Positions 32,778-45,179 of a stretch of 64,000 nt of DNA are shown here, piece after piece (positions within the stretch are counted from its first letter, which is position 1; each line of letters starts with the position of its first letter). The notes under the pieces were generated by a model that did not search any database, was not told where the DNA came from, and saw only the letters and a list, made by a program, of their open reading frames with translations. Source of the stretch: Liolophura sinensis (Eukaryota; Mollusca; Polyplacophora; Chitonida; Chitonidae); assembly GCF_032854445.1 (NCBI RefSeq), contig NC_088300.1, positions 62,534,984 through 62,598,983 on the forward strand, read 5' to 3'. The position numbers were made by a program, and so were the translations under genes.

Positions 32778-34140
32778 CGGCTTTGTGTTCCTTGTGATAA
32801 CTCTATCCCGTTGACTTAGTACCTCGTGTACACCGCCTAGAAATAACACTACAATCACCCGCTTATAGGTTAGTGACAGAGTGGCAGCCGATAGACGGTA
32901 TAACGCTGCTTATTAACTGGAGGGAAACACGGTATTGTCAGTCGGGTAGTTTCTTATTTTCCCAGTCTCAGACTGAATGTTTATTTAACTAGAGATATTA
33001 CACAGACAGTATATAGTTGAGATATGTCACACAAACATATATAAATTTGTCCATTTAGAAATAATATAATATTACTTATACGTTATACAATATTACACAT
33101 ATATACCAGTATAACATACAAGTAACCCAATCAAGGGTGACTTACCTGAAGCGAAACACGGTATTGTCAGTCGGGTAGTGTCTTATTTTCCCAGTCTCAG
33201 ATTGAATGTTGAATTCATCTGAGGACTGGTCTTATAAAGGTTCACAACCCTGGCTGACCATAACGTTACCATATCACTGATATGTCCCTTCAGGTTCGGT
33301 CGTTGTTACCTGTGGGGATCCCATGACTACCTAATCAACATGTCTGCTCAGGCAGTAGAACTCAGGGGATTATAATTAACTGAACAATACTTAATACAAA
33401 ACTTTGTATCAATGCCATAGCCTTATTTACAGCCTGATTTGCCATTAATATAAGTTACCTTACTTAACACCCGGGATATTTGAAAATAAGGTACAATTAA
33501 ATTAAACTGTATCATTTCATCAGAAGTATGGCTTAAGAAATCAATACGCGTACATTATAATAACGGGCTGAGAGATTATGTCATTCTTACGGGCAAGATT
33601 CCAGAAAAGCACGGCAAAACAAGGGCGAATAGCCAGAGACGATTTATTATCACCTGGACTGACCTTTGTATTGTCCTAGCGTAAATATATATACATACGG
33701 CCAAGACAGGTAATAAAAGTAAGAAGGTACGTATTTATAGAACTGTGATTTGGGTCACCTGCTCACGACAAGAGGACAGCGCCAATGATTTAAGTTAGGT
33801 GCAATTGCAAATGACGAAGAATGCACCACGGGCCTGGATGGGAAATATTTCACTGCTTTACCTATTCTCCAAACAACACAAATTGTAGAAGAAAAGATTT
33901 AAATATCTGAGAAAGTGTCCATCAATAATATCCTAGTGACCTTACATCACAACTTTTTAAAAACGAATGTGCGTGAATATAAACACAAAATCCCATTATG
34001 TTATGAAACACAACAAAGACAAAAGAAAATTTTCAGAATATCAGCAGTCCCTCACATGTTACGTGTATCATTGTATAACAACACCGATGTTGTCAAGGCA
34101 AGTTGGTATTGAAGGCGTTAGAATCTTTCTGTGATCATGG
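32530..34140 (+). repeat. module B copy 3
   Basis: More diverged than copies 1 and 2 but in the same order: AAATTGCCAATGTTCA, CCTCGTGTACACCGCCTAG, GGATTATAATTAACTG (private), GATTCCAGAAAAGCACGGCA, AGGTGCAATTGCAAA. An internal duplication of ACACGGTATTGTCAGTCGGG occurs (32928 and 33157). It lacks the 3' half present in copies 1, 2 and 4. Confidence 0.7.
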
Positions 34141-34189
34141 ATGATTGACTAATGAGTACTTGAAATACCAAATGACACGCACGCCACCA

Positions 34190-34800
34190 AGGGACTTTAT
34201 CATGTGTGTCATATATGTCATGCCGTTCCGGCCGTGTCTTCTGACTGTCAGTAACCGCTTCTTATCTTTATTCCCATTGAAAGGCAATATTGGACGGTTG
34301 TGTAAAGTTTCTGTACCACGTCGTACGACGAAGGTAGATGTATCTGGCCTCTTTGAACGAAATTCACTTGGCTTTGAAGCTTACATTTTGCAGGCTATTT
34401 TGGATCGACAGACAAATCTAGACATTTATAGATAACAGGCATGACAGTCAGGAGGATTCCATTCAGATAAAACACAACACAACAAGAAAATAAAATCAGG
34501 TAATTTAGGGACTCTTCACACCTGTATCCTTCTGTATATAACATTGATTATTTGTCAATATATCAACTTATAAATATACTAATAACCCTTCGTCTCCACA
34601 AACAAGAGAAAGGTTCGTCGCCTAGTCTTGTATCTCATTTAAATTGTAATGTATAAGCGTGTGATCAGATCAGCACTATACATGACGATTTAGGCCAGTC
34701 TTTAATTCGAAATTGAGACATTGCGATGAGATACGTTTTTCGGGACGACAGATGTTCTCTTACATTCCACATGTATGTAATTCGTCTATTACGTCAGTGA
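34190..34800 (+). repeat. module A copy 7, rearranged
   Basis: Bases 34195-34310 match the head of A in reverse complement (TATGTCATGCCGTTCCGG, TCTTCTGACTGTCAGTAA). From 34365 the sequence is A in direct orientation (CTTGGCTTTGAAGC, GATCGACAGACAAATC) through to the distal tail (TAAGCGTGTGATCAG, 34655). The junction shows an inversion or an inverted duplication within A. Confidence 0.7.
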
Positions 34801-36110
34801 TATTAACCAAGAGTGAGTCTAGTGGCCAAATTTCGTCGCCTGCACTGCTCTCGTGTAGATTAGTCCGTTTTTGATATACATGTGGTTTCTTTTCTGCGTT
34901 TAGTTGGACCCGGATAGAACGGATATGTGGACACAGACCCCCATTACAAATCCCGTTTTTCGGGAAGAATGTAACTCTTTGTGTTTCGGGGTGTAAAGTC
35001 TTTTTTCGCTGCCAGCCTGTCGTTTTTTGGTGTACAGGTGCATACTTGGTATCAAAATGATGAAAATTGTCTAAGCTTTGAGAAGGTATGAGTTTTAATG
35101 ATGAAACTTCGAAATTCTGGGCGAGAGGACACAAGGAGACAGGTAGTGATGAGGCTGTGAGTGACATTCCCTTGGCGTTGCTAGGCAGCCCTCCCAGTTG
35201 CCGGCATAGAAAGGTCCAGATTTTGACCGTCAACCTATGTCAAGATTTTTATGGCTTCTTCCTCACAGGCTGGGCCAGGTATGCACCAAAGCTTATTGGC
35301 CACTGAATGTTTGGGACTGAGCTACAGCGCTAAACGTAAACATTGTCGCTTATGGAAACTAACACGGGTTTGTGGCCGTGGATACATGTTGTCGACCGCT
35401 AAGATTTTTTGTTAATTTCGAGAACAGATGTTTTCCAAAAGGGTCAAGTTTTTAATAATTTTTTATTTGAGATCGATGGGCAACAAAGAAATGCTTTACA
35501 CCTTATTTTATATCTTTATGTACTGCATAATAACATTGAATGTTATTATGACGTTTGCGTGTCAATGTTGAATGCTTCATAATGGTTGATAGCTACCCCA
35601 AGGCATATTATTTGAATGCTCTTGTCTTTTGCCTGTTATTTTATCAAAAATGAAGTCACGTTATAAGCTTTGTTTACAGTGGGCCTTTGTGTCAAATAAA
35701 GCCTACAAAGAAATCAAATAAAACAAAACATTGAATGCGGAAATGTGCTCTGACATCGATGGGTGCAAATAAAGGGAGATAACTCCAAGTAAATGGCTGA
35801 ATCGTAAAGCAACGTGCTGGTTAAGTTCTGAAACTTATTTTATTTCTTGTTTTCCGTCAGCCTGCTATGGATAAGTATAAAGATAAGGATACTTATTCGT
35901 ATTGGGCAGTGGTAATGTCATGTTATAATGCCGTGCACTATATCAATGCAAAAGATGTTATAAATACATATCGCTTGGCACCAAAATAAAGCATATCTAT
36001 ATCAGCACTGGCGCGTATTCTCGTTATTGGATTTGCATATAGCCACAAATTTATTGTTTATAAAATTTCTTTAAAAGAAACGTACTCAGCATTACCATTA
36101 AAGAATTACC
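34800..36110. other. no supported gene between module A copy 7 and module C copy 4
   Basis: The minus strand has a 157-codon frame (34760-35233) without recognisable domains, overlapped by a 72-codon plus frame (35088-35306). A 10-bp stem palindrome CATAATAACATT/GAATGTTATTATG is at about 35525-35550. The long frame is statistically notable for AT-rich DNA but has no other support. Confidence 0.3.
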
Positions 36111-36119
36111 ACGAACAGG

Positions 36120-38020
36120 TAGATTGAAGCCTCGGCGGAAGTTAAGGCACTTTGCTGGTTTTATGCACGTACGTCCCATAATAACCGAGAATGTCCTAGG
36201 ATTCATCATCCGGTTGTGAAAAACATGACAAAGCAATCTGACCGAAGACTGAACAACGGTGAAGCGATTTGGACATGGAGATACGGAGCAATGAAACAAT
36301 GCAACTGTGTCCGGGAGAGATGCTATGAAGCGACGAAGCGTTTTGACGATGAAACGAATTGGTGATGGAGCGATGGGGGTGATGAGAGCGATGAGACGAT
36401 AATGGAATATGGGATTATATGGATGACAGTACACATACATTTTAACATAATTCATTTAGAGATAAAGCGTGAGTAAGCGAAGGTACACTATTTTTCTGGA
36501 ATTTGCCACTTTGCACTTGTAATAAAAAGGGAAAATTCTGTTCCTGTGACATTTTTCACTCAAATGAAAGAATATCACTCCATCGGGCTGTCGAATCAGA
36601 CCGAGACGCAGCTGCTTCATGGACCAATCAGTCTTACGCATTTAATACAGCCTTTGAACAGTTCTACTTTCGGTAAAACCAAATGCATTAGGACATTAGC
36701 ACTACTTTATTGAAGTCAAACAACGCGCTTTAAGGTATTATCATCTGGAAAATAAAACTACTAAAGACCTACATGATCATGGTATGTAATAATCCCAACT
36801 ATTGATGCCTATTATAACAACCTGAAACAAGTAAGTATTAATCAAAGGTTTGAGGAACGAATAACTATGGTTTAACGCCACATCGGCAATATCACAGACA
36901 TATAGTGGCGATAAAAGGTTTGACGGGTGGCCGCATTTCAAAGTCTTGAACTGGTCACTTCCAATTTTTACATGCATATATAAGATTTAGTGCGCTTCAA
37001 AACTGTTGTCTCTCGTCAATCCCTTTTGGTGGTAAATGCAACCCTTCAGTGTTAAGAGTATAGACCTAAATAGTCCTCTGGATACAAATAAAAGAAACAT
37101 AATATAAAGTATAATGTACTAGAATTGGTGTTCTCCTGGAAACGGTAAGCGATACAATACTCACCAATTTTTGCAATATGATGTCTTATACTTTATACTA
37201 CTGATACTTCAGTGTCGGCAGCACATTGGCGGCTTGCACTCTCCCTGCTACAAGAAAACACAGTACGTCTACATACATCAATGACTCCTCGTCGTCATAT
37301 TACAGAAAAATTGATAAGTATGACTTTAAGTAGAAACCATTTATTCCTTCATTCATTCATTCATTCATTCACAAACACGTACTTTGTAAATTCCACAAGA
37401 AACATTATTCTCTTTACGCAAACAAAAAACATTTCAAGGGGAAGTTAATTGGACTGGCTGCGTGTGAAATTTTCCCTTCCCACCCACGCTTTGGTTAAGT
37501 CTTTCTTTTCAACCCACGAATATTATCCAGCATGGTTTATTTTAGTTCATTAAATCTTCTCGTCCAAATCTTCAAACCGTTGGTATTCTTATGATCAACT
37601 ATATGTTACAAGCTTAAGGCAAAACGTTCCATTAAATGAAGAAATTCAGTAATCAAAGACCCTTTTGCGTCTGCGGCTGGTTCGTGTCTGTTCTTAGTGG
37701 GCTTTAATAACAATGCTTTACCAGGCTTTTCAAGGCATCTTAATTCTATCATATACCATGGTGTTTCATAATATCAACATTAAGGATCATCATACCTGCA
37801 TGATGAAATGTTTAACAAAAGGCGAAGTCTTATAATACAAGTAATACGAGCCATAACTTGTCATTATGTAGGCACCACTTCATTTCAAATTTTCCACCGA
37901 TCCACTGAGACGACAAACATATTGTCAAGTTACGGACATCTGATCTGACAGGTTTGCCATTCGGTGCTGTACTATGGTTCTGTTCAAATAATTCCTCTCT
38001 GAAAATGCCGAGGACTTAAC
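36120..38020 (+). repeat. module C copy 4
   Basis: Full C order without large insertions: GGCACTTTGCTGGTTTTATG, the GCGATGGGGGTGATGAGAGC purine-rich tract (36240-36400), CCACGCTTTGGTTAAGTC, CTCGTCCAAATCTTCAAACC, GTGGGCTTTAATAACAATGC and ACATCTGATCTGACAG. It contains a (CATT)n microsatellite at about 37347-37371. This copy gives the reference layout for module C. Confidence 0.8.
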
Positions 38021-38099
38021 AATTAAAAAAACAAAACAAAAGAACGTACAAATTAAAAGTGCAGAGACATACAAATTGTTTTCATGCTATAACATTTTG

Positions 38100-38720
38100 C
38101 CACTGGGATAATTCTGTGCTGTTCACAGTAGAATCACATTTTGCTTTATTGTCACAATGTCGCAATAGACTAATTACGCGGTGAGAAATGCCCAACGTCA
38201 ATTATCTCCAACTTTGAAAAGGTTTTCTTTGCAGCCGCTATCTTCATTTTCCTCGTTCATGGTGGCTGATTGATACGGGACAGAGAATACGAGATGGCGG
38301 TGGATGACAGTCTGGTTCAATCCGGACTAACCTCGATGTATGGGTCAGCATGGAGCTTGGATAGGTCAGTCTAGACTCGGCCATCTCATAATTTACACGC
38401 CGATAATATAGGTAATACCACTTTATGTCAAGACCTTGACGATAATAAGCTGGACGACTTTCTGCTACTCAGAGATACATACATCAGACGTGACTCAGAT
38501 ACAAAGCTGTCCATTCTGTAACTGGGGAATTTTGAAGTAGTGTATGACTTAGTGTATGACAGCTTGAAGCACCGCCCACATCCTCCCAACAAAGGATCTG
38601 TCATTACATCACAGTCTTGTGCTTCCGGTCTGGCTATGAACGGATCAAACTCACAAGCCGAGCCTCGATTATGTCGGTCTCAAACTAACTCTTAATTGTT
38701 GACTAGTTTTGTGAAGCAGA
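38100..38720 (+). repeat. module D copy 3
   Basis: TGAAAAGGTTTTCTTTGCAG, GTGGCTGATTGATACGGGA, GGTCAGCATGGAGCTTGG, AGACCTTGACGATAATAAGC and TCACAGTCTTGTGCTTCC align with D copies 1 and 2. It is immediately followed by a second D, so this unit has a tandem D pair. Confidence 0.75.
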
Positions 38721-38819
38721 CTTGACCTCACTCGGCTACGCATAGAACAACCGAGTTCCTAGGCCTGGTTATTGGTAAGAAAGAAACTTCACATATGACA
38801 TTCAGTATATGGATTAATA

Positions 38820-39420
38820 TGATACCTGTTCTGAAGAAGATCACAGCGTACAAAGCCAACAATTCCTTTGTGACCATCTTGCTTTATGTCCCTAACATGA
38901 GGATAGCATGGGCAGAGCGTGTATAGCGGCTGATTGATAGGGGATAGATGGCAGTGAATGGCAGTCTGGAGTTACCTTGATGTAAGGGTCAGCATGGGGC
39001 TTGGGTCTGTCAGTCTAGACTCGGACACCTTATAAAATACACGCCAATAATACAGGTGAAACGATTTTATGTCACAGACAAAGCTGGACGACTGTTTGCT
39101 AGAGAGAGGTATATGTCACACGAGACTTAGATACAAAGGTGCCCATTCCGTAACTGGGGAAGTAGTGTACATGTATGATTGAAGAGGGTATTGTCCAGAG
39201 TGCTGTGTCCAATGACGCTCGACTGGTGTCAACGACCAGATCCGGCAGACTGACTGCACCGCTCACTTCCTCCCAGAAGATAATCTGTCTTTACATCTCA
39301 GCGTTGTGCTTCCTGTCGGACGATAGAAGGGACGAAACGCACCAGCCAAGTCTCGGCTGTCACCGTCTCAAATTAACTCTTAATTACGGGCTAATTTTGT
39401 GAAAATAGGTGCGATTTGAA
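38820..39420 (+). repeat. module D copy 4
   Basis: ATACCTGTTCTGAAGAAGATC, GCGGCTGATTGATAGGGGAT, CAGCATGGGGCTTGGGTCTG, CCAATGACGCTCGACTGG and ATCCGGCAGACTGACTGCAC match the other D copies. It contains the 75-codon frame 39175-39402, partly shared with D copy 1. Confidence 0.75.
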
Positions 39421-39599
39421 CACGCAAGACCTGAAACAGAGCATACAACTTCTTTCGGCCGTACATGGAACAACCAGGCCTGGTTGTTGGTAGGAAAGAA
39501 ACTCTTCTCACAAGTGCACAACAATTACTTGGCCAGGGCGTATAAAGACTACACGAGCGCCAAATGGACTCAATGTATATAAAATATGCATTGATGCTG

Positions 39600-42500
39600 T
39601 GGATCCTATGTTTTGATGACATTTAAACAGGTATCAAAGTGATAAACAAATGCTTCACAAGGCATGTAAATAAATTCATGTAACAAAAACCTCAATGGAT
39701 GTGTGTTAGAAAGCACGATATCAGTTGAACAGTTAACTGTATAGAATGTTGTCTTAAATAATTTAAGAATGTAGATGGAGAAGGAATTTTTGAAAAAGTC
39801 ATCTTTGAGGAAAATGATACATGGCAATTATCAACTATTCATAATTTGTTAGAAAACTTAAAATGGGCGGTAAAATGATTTGGATACTTTTTATCACTTA
39901 CAGATTAATCCCTCGAGGACTTTTTCAACTGTCCAAAAGGCCCCAGATATTCATTTATTTTCTACAGCTCAAGACCTTCGGGATATTATTTTTCGGCACA
40001 TTCCTGATTTTTGTATGCTTGTTTTTGTTTAAGATGTCAATTTTCACATGTCAAGAAGTCATGGTGTTTACAACGAGCGACACACGTCACACTGGTGGAC
40101 GACGTGATTCAGGTAACAACAGTTTAATGATAAATAAAGGAAAACCATTGTGCTATTATTGTGTATGTTGGAGGCCATTGAAGTTTTATGGGAAGTGAAC
40201 CCAATGATGAAAAAAACAAAACAACAAAAAACAACGGGTTGAAATCGATTTTTCCACGTGAAATAATTACCAGCAAAAAAGTGGAAGGCTGAAGTAAACT
40301 ACGGCTAAAACAGATTACCGTAAGTGCCTGGGGATGTGCTTTTACCGGAAACTTCACATTTGAGAAAACACACCTTGCGTGTTTTCAGGTCGCATGTCCT
40401 ACAGGATGTTAACTACCGCTTTTAGCAGACTATAGTCTATTTCTTTAGTCGCCTAAACTCAGCTGTCTGTAGAATCAATCATACTCGTTAGTATGCCTTT
40501 ACTAAATTTGCCTTTAGTCAGTGACAGTTAACAGCACATGTTGAACGTTCATATCATTACAAGGAAAATGCATTAAGTGTTCTAACTTCATTTTCTTTGC
40601 AACATATCCATGTGTACAGCTCGTGTTGTTACGTGTCACTGACTGAAAGCAATTTTGGTAGTGAGTATGGCTGATTTTACAGAGAGCTGAATATAGGCGA
40701 CTCGCTGAAAAAGATAGACTATGGTTTCACTAATTATCGCTGTGGCGTTGATGTACCGAGGTATACACAGGGCAGCTTTAGAAGGAACATCTAAACATTG
40801 GTATTTTGGAAAAGCTCTAAATGGAAAGGCGTATCAACGCCTGCTTTGAACCTAAGATTCGGCTACAAGCTCTTTTGGACTTCTCATTGAAAATACCTTC
40901 TTTACATTTAATTACTTTTCGGATAATTTTTGCTTTACATATAAAAGATATGGAAGGTAAAAGAACCGATGGGCAGTCATCAGCTGCGACACATTCGCAT
41001 TTGAGACATGCATCTAACGCTTAAGAGCAGGACGAACACCAGACAACAAAAAAGAACGATAACAAAACCGTTCTAAATACTTTGTGGCCATGACACGGGG
41101 TCATCCTATATACGGGAATCATGTAATGTAAAGAGGTCCACTTTCAACATACGTGTTAAAAAGTCCAAATTCACGAATTTGTTTTCAATTCTTGAACAGA
41201 GCCGTGTTTATACTGTAAGGCAGACCTTCTTCAGAATCCAATTGGGGCATAGCAGCGAGAGACGGGCCCACAAACGATACTTCACTGACAACGATTCCGA
41301 CTGCCAGCCTCTTTGTGTATAAACAATACAACTGACAGGTTGTCTATATCCCTGGTCTCAGGGCAAAGATGTATAATTGATTTTCAGGAGCAAACAGCGT
41401 CTTTGATCTTCCTTTCTGTTACTGAATATTTTGTTGATCTTTGTCTATGTTGTCAGAGTGGAAGTAACATGAAAAGGCATGAAAGTAATTTCTGTAGCGG
41501 TTGTGTAAGTGTAGACCAATGGTGCTAAATGGAACTTGTTGTGTTCTGTTTTATGGAAAAGTTGATTGACATTCACATGTCTGTGCCAAACAAAGAGACA
41601 GTAGAATAGGTGTTTGATCTCCCCAGCTTAAACAATTGTCCTAGCTTTTAGAAAAAAGCAGACAGTTGTATGATCTCCGCGAGGTTTGTGTAATCAATTT
41701 ATGTGATTGGAAAGATTTGAAACGGATTTGTATAACATTTTTACTAACATTGTTCCTTTTGAAAAATTACTCAGCAGTCTTAAGGAATCCATATCATATC
41801 AACCTGCACCGGGGTATTCATCAATAGCCTTAAAATCCATTGTGAGTTTACCAACAAGTCAACCGTTGCTAAAGTTTTGCTGATGTATAATGTGTAAATA
41901 TAATGTAAGATTTACAACAGAGAAATTAAAACTACAGCAACGACAGTGTGATAATTATCAAATAACCACACTTAATCGGTGAAATAGGACTTCTTGTCAA
42001 TTTACCTCAGTTAAGTTTTTGTTTATAACTGTTGATGAAAATGCCTAAAACATAGCAAATTACACACTCTCCCTGTCACTACCATGGCATAACCGAAATT
42101 AGATAGAATAGATTGGTTTTCTCTCTCAGTACGTAGCTTAATGCCTCGCATAACGCATACCTTTTTGTTTTTAATTTACTGTAGGTTTGTAGAGGTCTGG
42201 CAGTTCTGTTTTCAAAATTTTTTGATCATGTGACTATTTAACACACGTTACCATGCAGTAGGGTCATCAAGACCTGCCATTATTAACCACCTGTTGTCCA
42301 AATGTCAATGTGCCCCGCATATTTCAGTGTGAAAAACGTGGGGAGACCATATAAGGAATATCGACCTCTGCAGGCAACGGCTAAAAACGACATAGGTTAT
42401 GGTGAAGCAAATGTAGACTATCTGACACCGGTGTTCATTTCATATGAAAGTTATGAAACGAGATGAAGATGTTTTGCATATGTTGCTCGTTAAAGCTCGC
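39600..42500 (+). repeat. module E copy 3
   Basis: GAGAAAACACACCTTGCGTG, GGGGCATAGCAGCGAGAGAC, AACTGACAGGTTGTCTATAT, CACATGTCTGTGCCAAA, CAGTACGTAGCTTAATGCC and CCACCTGTTGTCCAAATGTC align with copies 1 and 2. A 111-codon frame at 39863-40198 with a hydrophobic stretch (about residues 38-60) is private to this copy, so I do not call it a gene. Bases 42500-43060 after it hold nothing I can identify. Confidence 0.7.
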
Positions 42501-43060
42501 AAACTTTCTTTAACAAGTTTCATAACTTTAATGTGAAAAAGATACGAATATTACATTCTGTTGATCACATAACGGAGATTGCTAAAAGAGGAAAAACCAA
42601 CACTTTGTAAGTTCAAGCTCGGACACATTTTATTAATGTTAAAAATCGACACCCTGGCTCAGACGAAGCACTGCTGGCAACAGCAACATGGCTACGCGGT
42701 AAACATGTAGTTCCATGGAAACACCGCCTGCCTCAATAACCTACATATACAATGTAAACAGCGAACTCATGAATAAAAGTATTTATTTTCAGTAATCGGA
42801 GCGTCACCGTGAACATGGATGTGGAACCGTCCACCTCATATGTTTCCGGAAAAGAGTGTTTGAACACCATACACTGTTCATAGTGACTGTTCCTGTTTCT
42901 CACAGACGTGTTGTTTTGTGAACACAATGATGCGCTAGATTCAGAGGAAAGTTAAAATTGTGGCAATTTGCGGATCTGAACGGTGCGATGTTGTTGCAGC
43001 GTGCATTGTTTTAGATCAAAAATCAGAGTTTCCTTTAGGTACAAGGGTTGCAAAAACACT

Positions 43061-44356
43061 TCAGTCGAGGAGCTGAGAAATTCTTCTGTACCGAGCAGTG
43101 TTTATATGACTGTGGTTATTGATGGGTTGAATGTTCTTGTAGAAGATATCTGCATGATATGATTAGCTGGGATTTCGCTGTCATTCAGTTTCTGAATAAA
43201 AATGTTTTCTGGCGTTTTCATTTGAAATATTTTGGTCAGCGCGAGTGCCTGCGGAATTTTTCATTTTCTTCATCACTGTGGGGAGTTTGTATACGCGTAA
43301 TACGCGGTTGTGGCATAAACCACATGCCGTGGTGTCCTCCTGATGGATGTTTCGTGTTGCCGGCAATGTAGAACGGATCATTTACATGACAATAATCCGA
43401 CTGGTGTTTTGCAACATACGTTTTGAACATTGAAACTGGACAACGATCTTCATTATCCAGACTGGCCCACACTTTCGTTGTCACAATTCTTACATCGCTT
43501 GGATTTCCTTCAGTCCTTGCCTTTGTTTACCGTTCGGAACATTAAAGATGCTCTTTAACAGTATTGGAACATAGAGCATCGCCCTGTGTTCGGTTTGTGC
43601 CACGAAGACCAAAATCTACCGTATTAAAAAAACACATGCTATTTAAAAGGCTGGTAGGTGACGACTTCCCCAGTACACTAGTTGGCCACAGTGTGTCGAT
43701 TTTAGTGTCAGAAATTGGATCTTCTCTGTTTGGAAGATTTCCTTCCCCGTCCAGTTTTTGTAGCTTCTGTTTAGAGTTAAGCACTTACCGCATCTGTGCA
43801 AACTGCTCGGTACTAAACTATAACCGTAGTTTTGACGTTTCAGGTGAGGTTGAAAGCTTGACAACATACCACGAAGTCCTGTGGGTTCGTATTGTGAACC
43901 ATCAGGTTTCTGAACATGTGAAGAACTTTGACAGGAGCCCGTTTAACTCTAGTGGCGGTATCTCATGAATTTGACGATTTTCACTGACAGTTGGCTGCAG
44001 GAAATATTTTCCGAGGATTCTTAAATCATAGTGCCTGTTATGACATCTTGTATGTCCGAATCTTCTACGGGTTCAAAACGACGAACAGGTGTGAAACACG
44101 GCTCATTATTTGCCTGCGACTGTTGCTGAGTTGTCCTCTAAGGCAAAGCTGTCGTCTGTGAACTTTTGGCAAGTGAAAGATTTGTTGTTGCCCGTATGAC
44201 TTGAAGCCTGTGTGCTGGTAAGCCAGCTTAAATGTCAATGCCTTCAGTGCTGACGGTAAAATACTTTTTTCCCCGTTCTTCATAGATATCAGTTATCTCT
44301 GCCTTTCCTCTACCATCAATATTGACAAAACAGCCAACACGCAAGCTGGTCGCCAT
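43061..44356 (-). pseudogene. Crypton-type (DUF3504) tyrosine recombinase, degraded
   Basis: Reading leftward from an ATG at 44356-44354 (MATSLRVGCFVNIDGRGKAE), the relic shows blocks of the recombinase domain shared by Cryptons and KIAA1958/ZMYM-like proteins. These are EIPPLELNGLLSKFFT, KKPDGSQYEPTGLRGMLSSF, DTLWPTSVLGKSSPTSLLNS, VDFGLRGTNRT, DRCPVSMFKTYVAKHQSD, NDPFYIAGNTKHP and finally YKNIQPINNHSHINTA, ending at a stop at 43063-43061. Many stops and frameshifts separate them. In this family the last block holds the nucleophilic Tyr (NNY); here it reads NNH. The plus-strand 134-codon frame at 43564-43968 is antisense to this relic. Confidence 0.82.
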
Positions 44357-44747
44357 TTGTATAACTCGGTAGTAAAAAGAAAAGTTCCACTATTTTAGTC
44401 ACGTATTTACGTCACGTGTATTAATATCGTTCCCTCGCATCAGCCATTGAAATGCATCGAAAGTGTTATGTAATTAGTTACATACAAAAAATATGGCTTT
44501 ATGTCAGTATAGAACACGTCAGTTATGTGATAAAACGTAGCTCGACTATCCGTTGTATTGTACTTGTACTATCACAAAGTATGACTCGCTGTTTTTAGTA
44601 GAGGTGTGGCTACAAGAAGGTTTTGCGTGCTCGACATTAAGGGCACTAAGATAAAGATGTCGATGGGGGATTTTAGGTAAACAGGTTTGTGCAGTTAATA
44701 ACGGATAGGCCTACCCAGGCTATGATATGAACTGTTAATAGCCATTA

Positions 44748-44898
44748 TGGCCGTACGTGGGAAGTTCTGCCAACAACCGGATGGTCGTGGGTTTCCACCG
44801 GGCTCTGCCCTGTTTCTTCCCACCATAATGCTGGCCGCCGTCGTATAAGTGAAATATTCTTGAGTACGGCGTAGAACACCAATCAAATAAATAAATAG
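44748..44898 (+). mobile_element. SINE copy with 10-bp target-site duplication
   Basis: A 151-bp insertion ending GTACGGCGTAGAACACCAAT followed by AAATAAATAAAT, flanked by exact ATAGCCATTA copies (44738-44747 and 44899-44908). The left part has GGATGGTCGTGGGTTTCCAC, close to a pol III box B. It appears younger than the other family members here. Confidence 0.85.
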
Positions 44899-45179
44899 AT
44901 AGCCATTAAGTCCAGAGACAGGACATATATTTATGTCATGTTTGCACTGAAATGATAACTGTCATTTGATTGTTCTACAAGTCAGTTTAGCGAAAATGTT
45001 CAATTATAAGCATAATGAAATGTTTTGAGGACTGTAGCACCTCTTGGAGAGCTTGAATAGACTGGATAGGTACAAGCTAGCATGTGCGTCAAGATTACAT
45101 CTGACCGCATGTTACCGTGGAGATGATCTTGCATGGGTGCATACGGTCGGGTAATAGCTGTTTTACCTTAAATCGTTAT

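Noticed and set aside
34760-35233. 157-codon minus-strand open frame
   Set aside because: No recognisable domain, no matching copy elsewhere in the window, overlapped by an antisense frame; kept only as a note in the region entry.
39863-40198. 111-codon frame with a hydrophobic segment, possible membrane protein
   Set aside because: It lies in module E copy 3 and is not open in the two other E copies; AT-rich DNA easily gives Phe/Leu/Ile-rich frames.
43564-43968. 134-codon plus-strand open frame
   Set aside because: It is the antisense of the Crypton-type recombinase relic, whose minus-strand translation shows clear family motifs.
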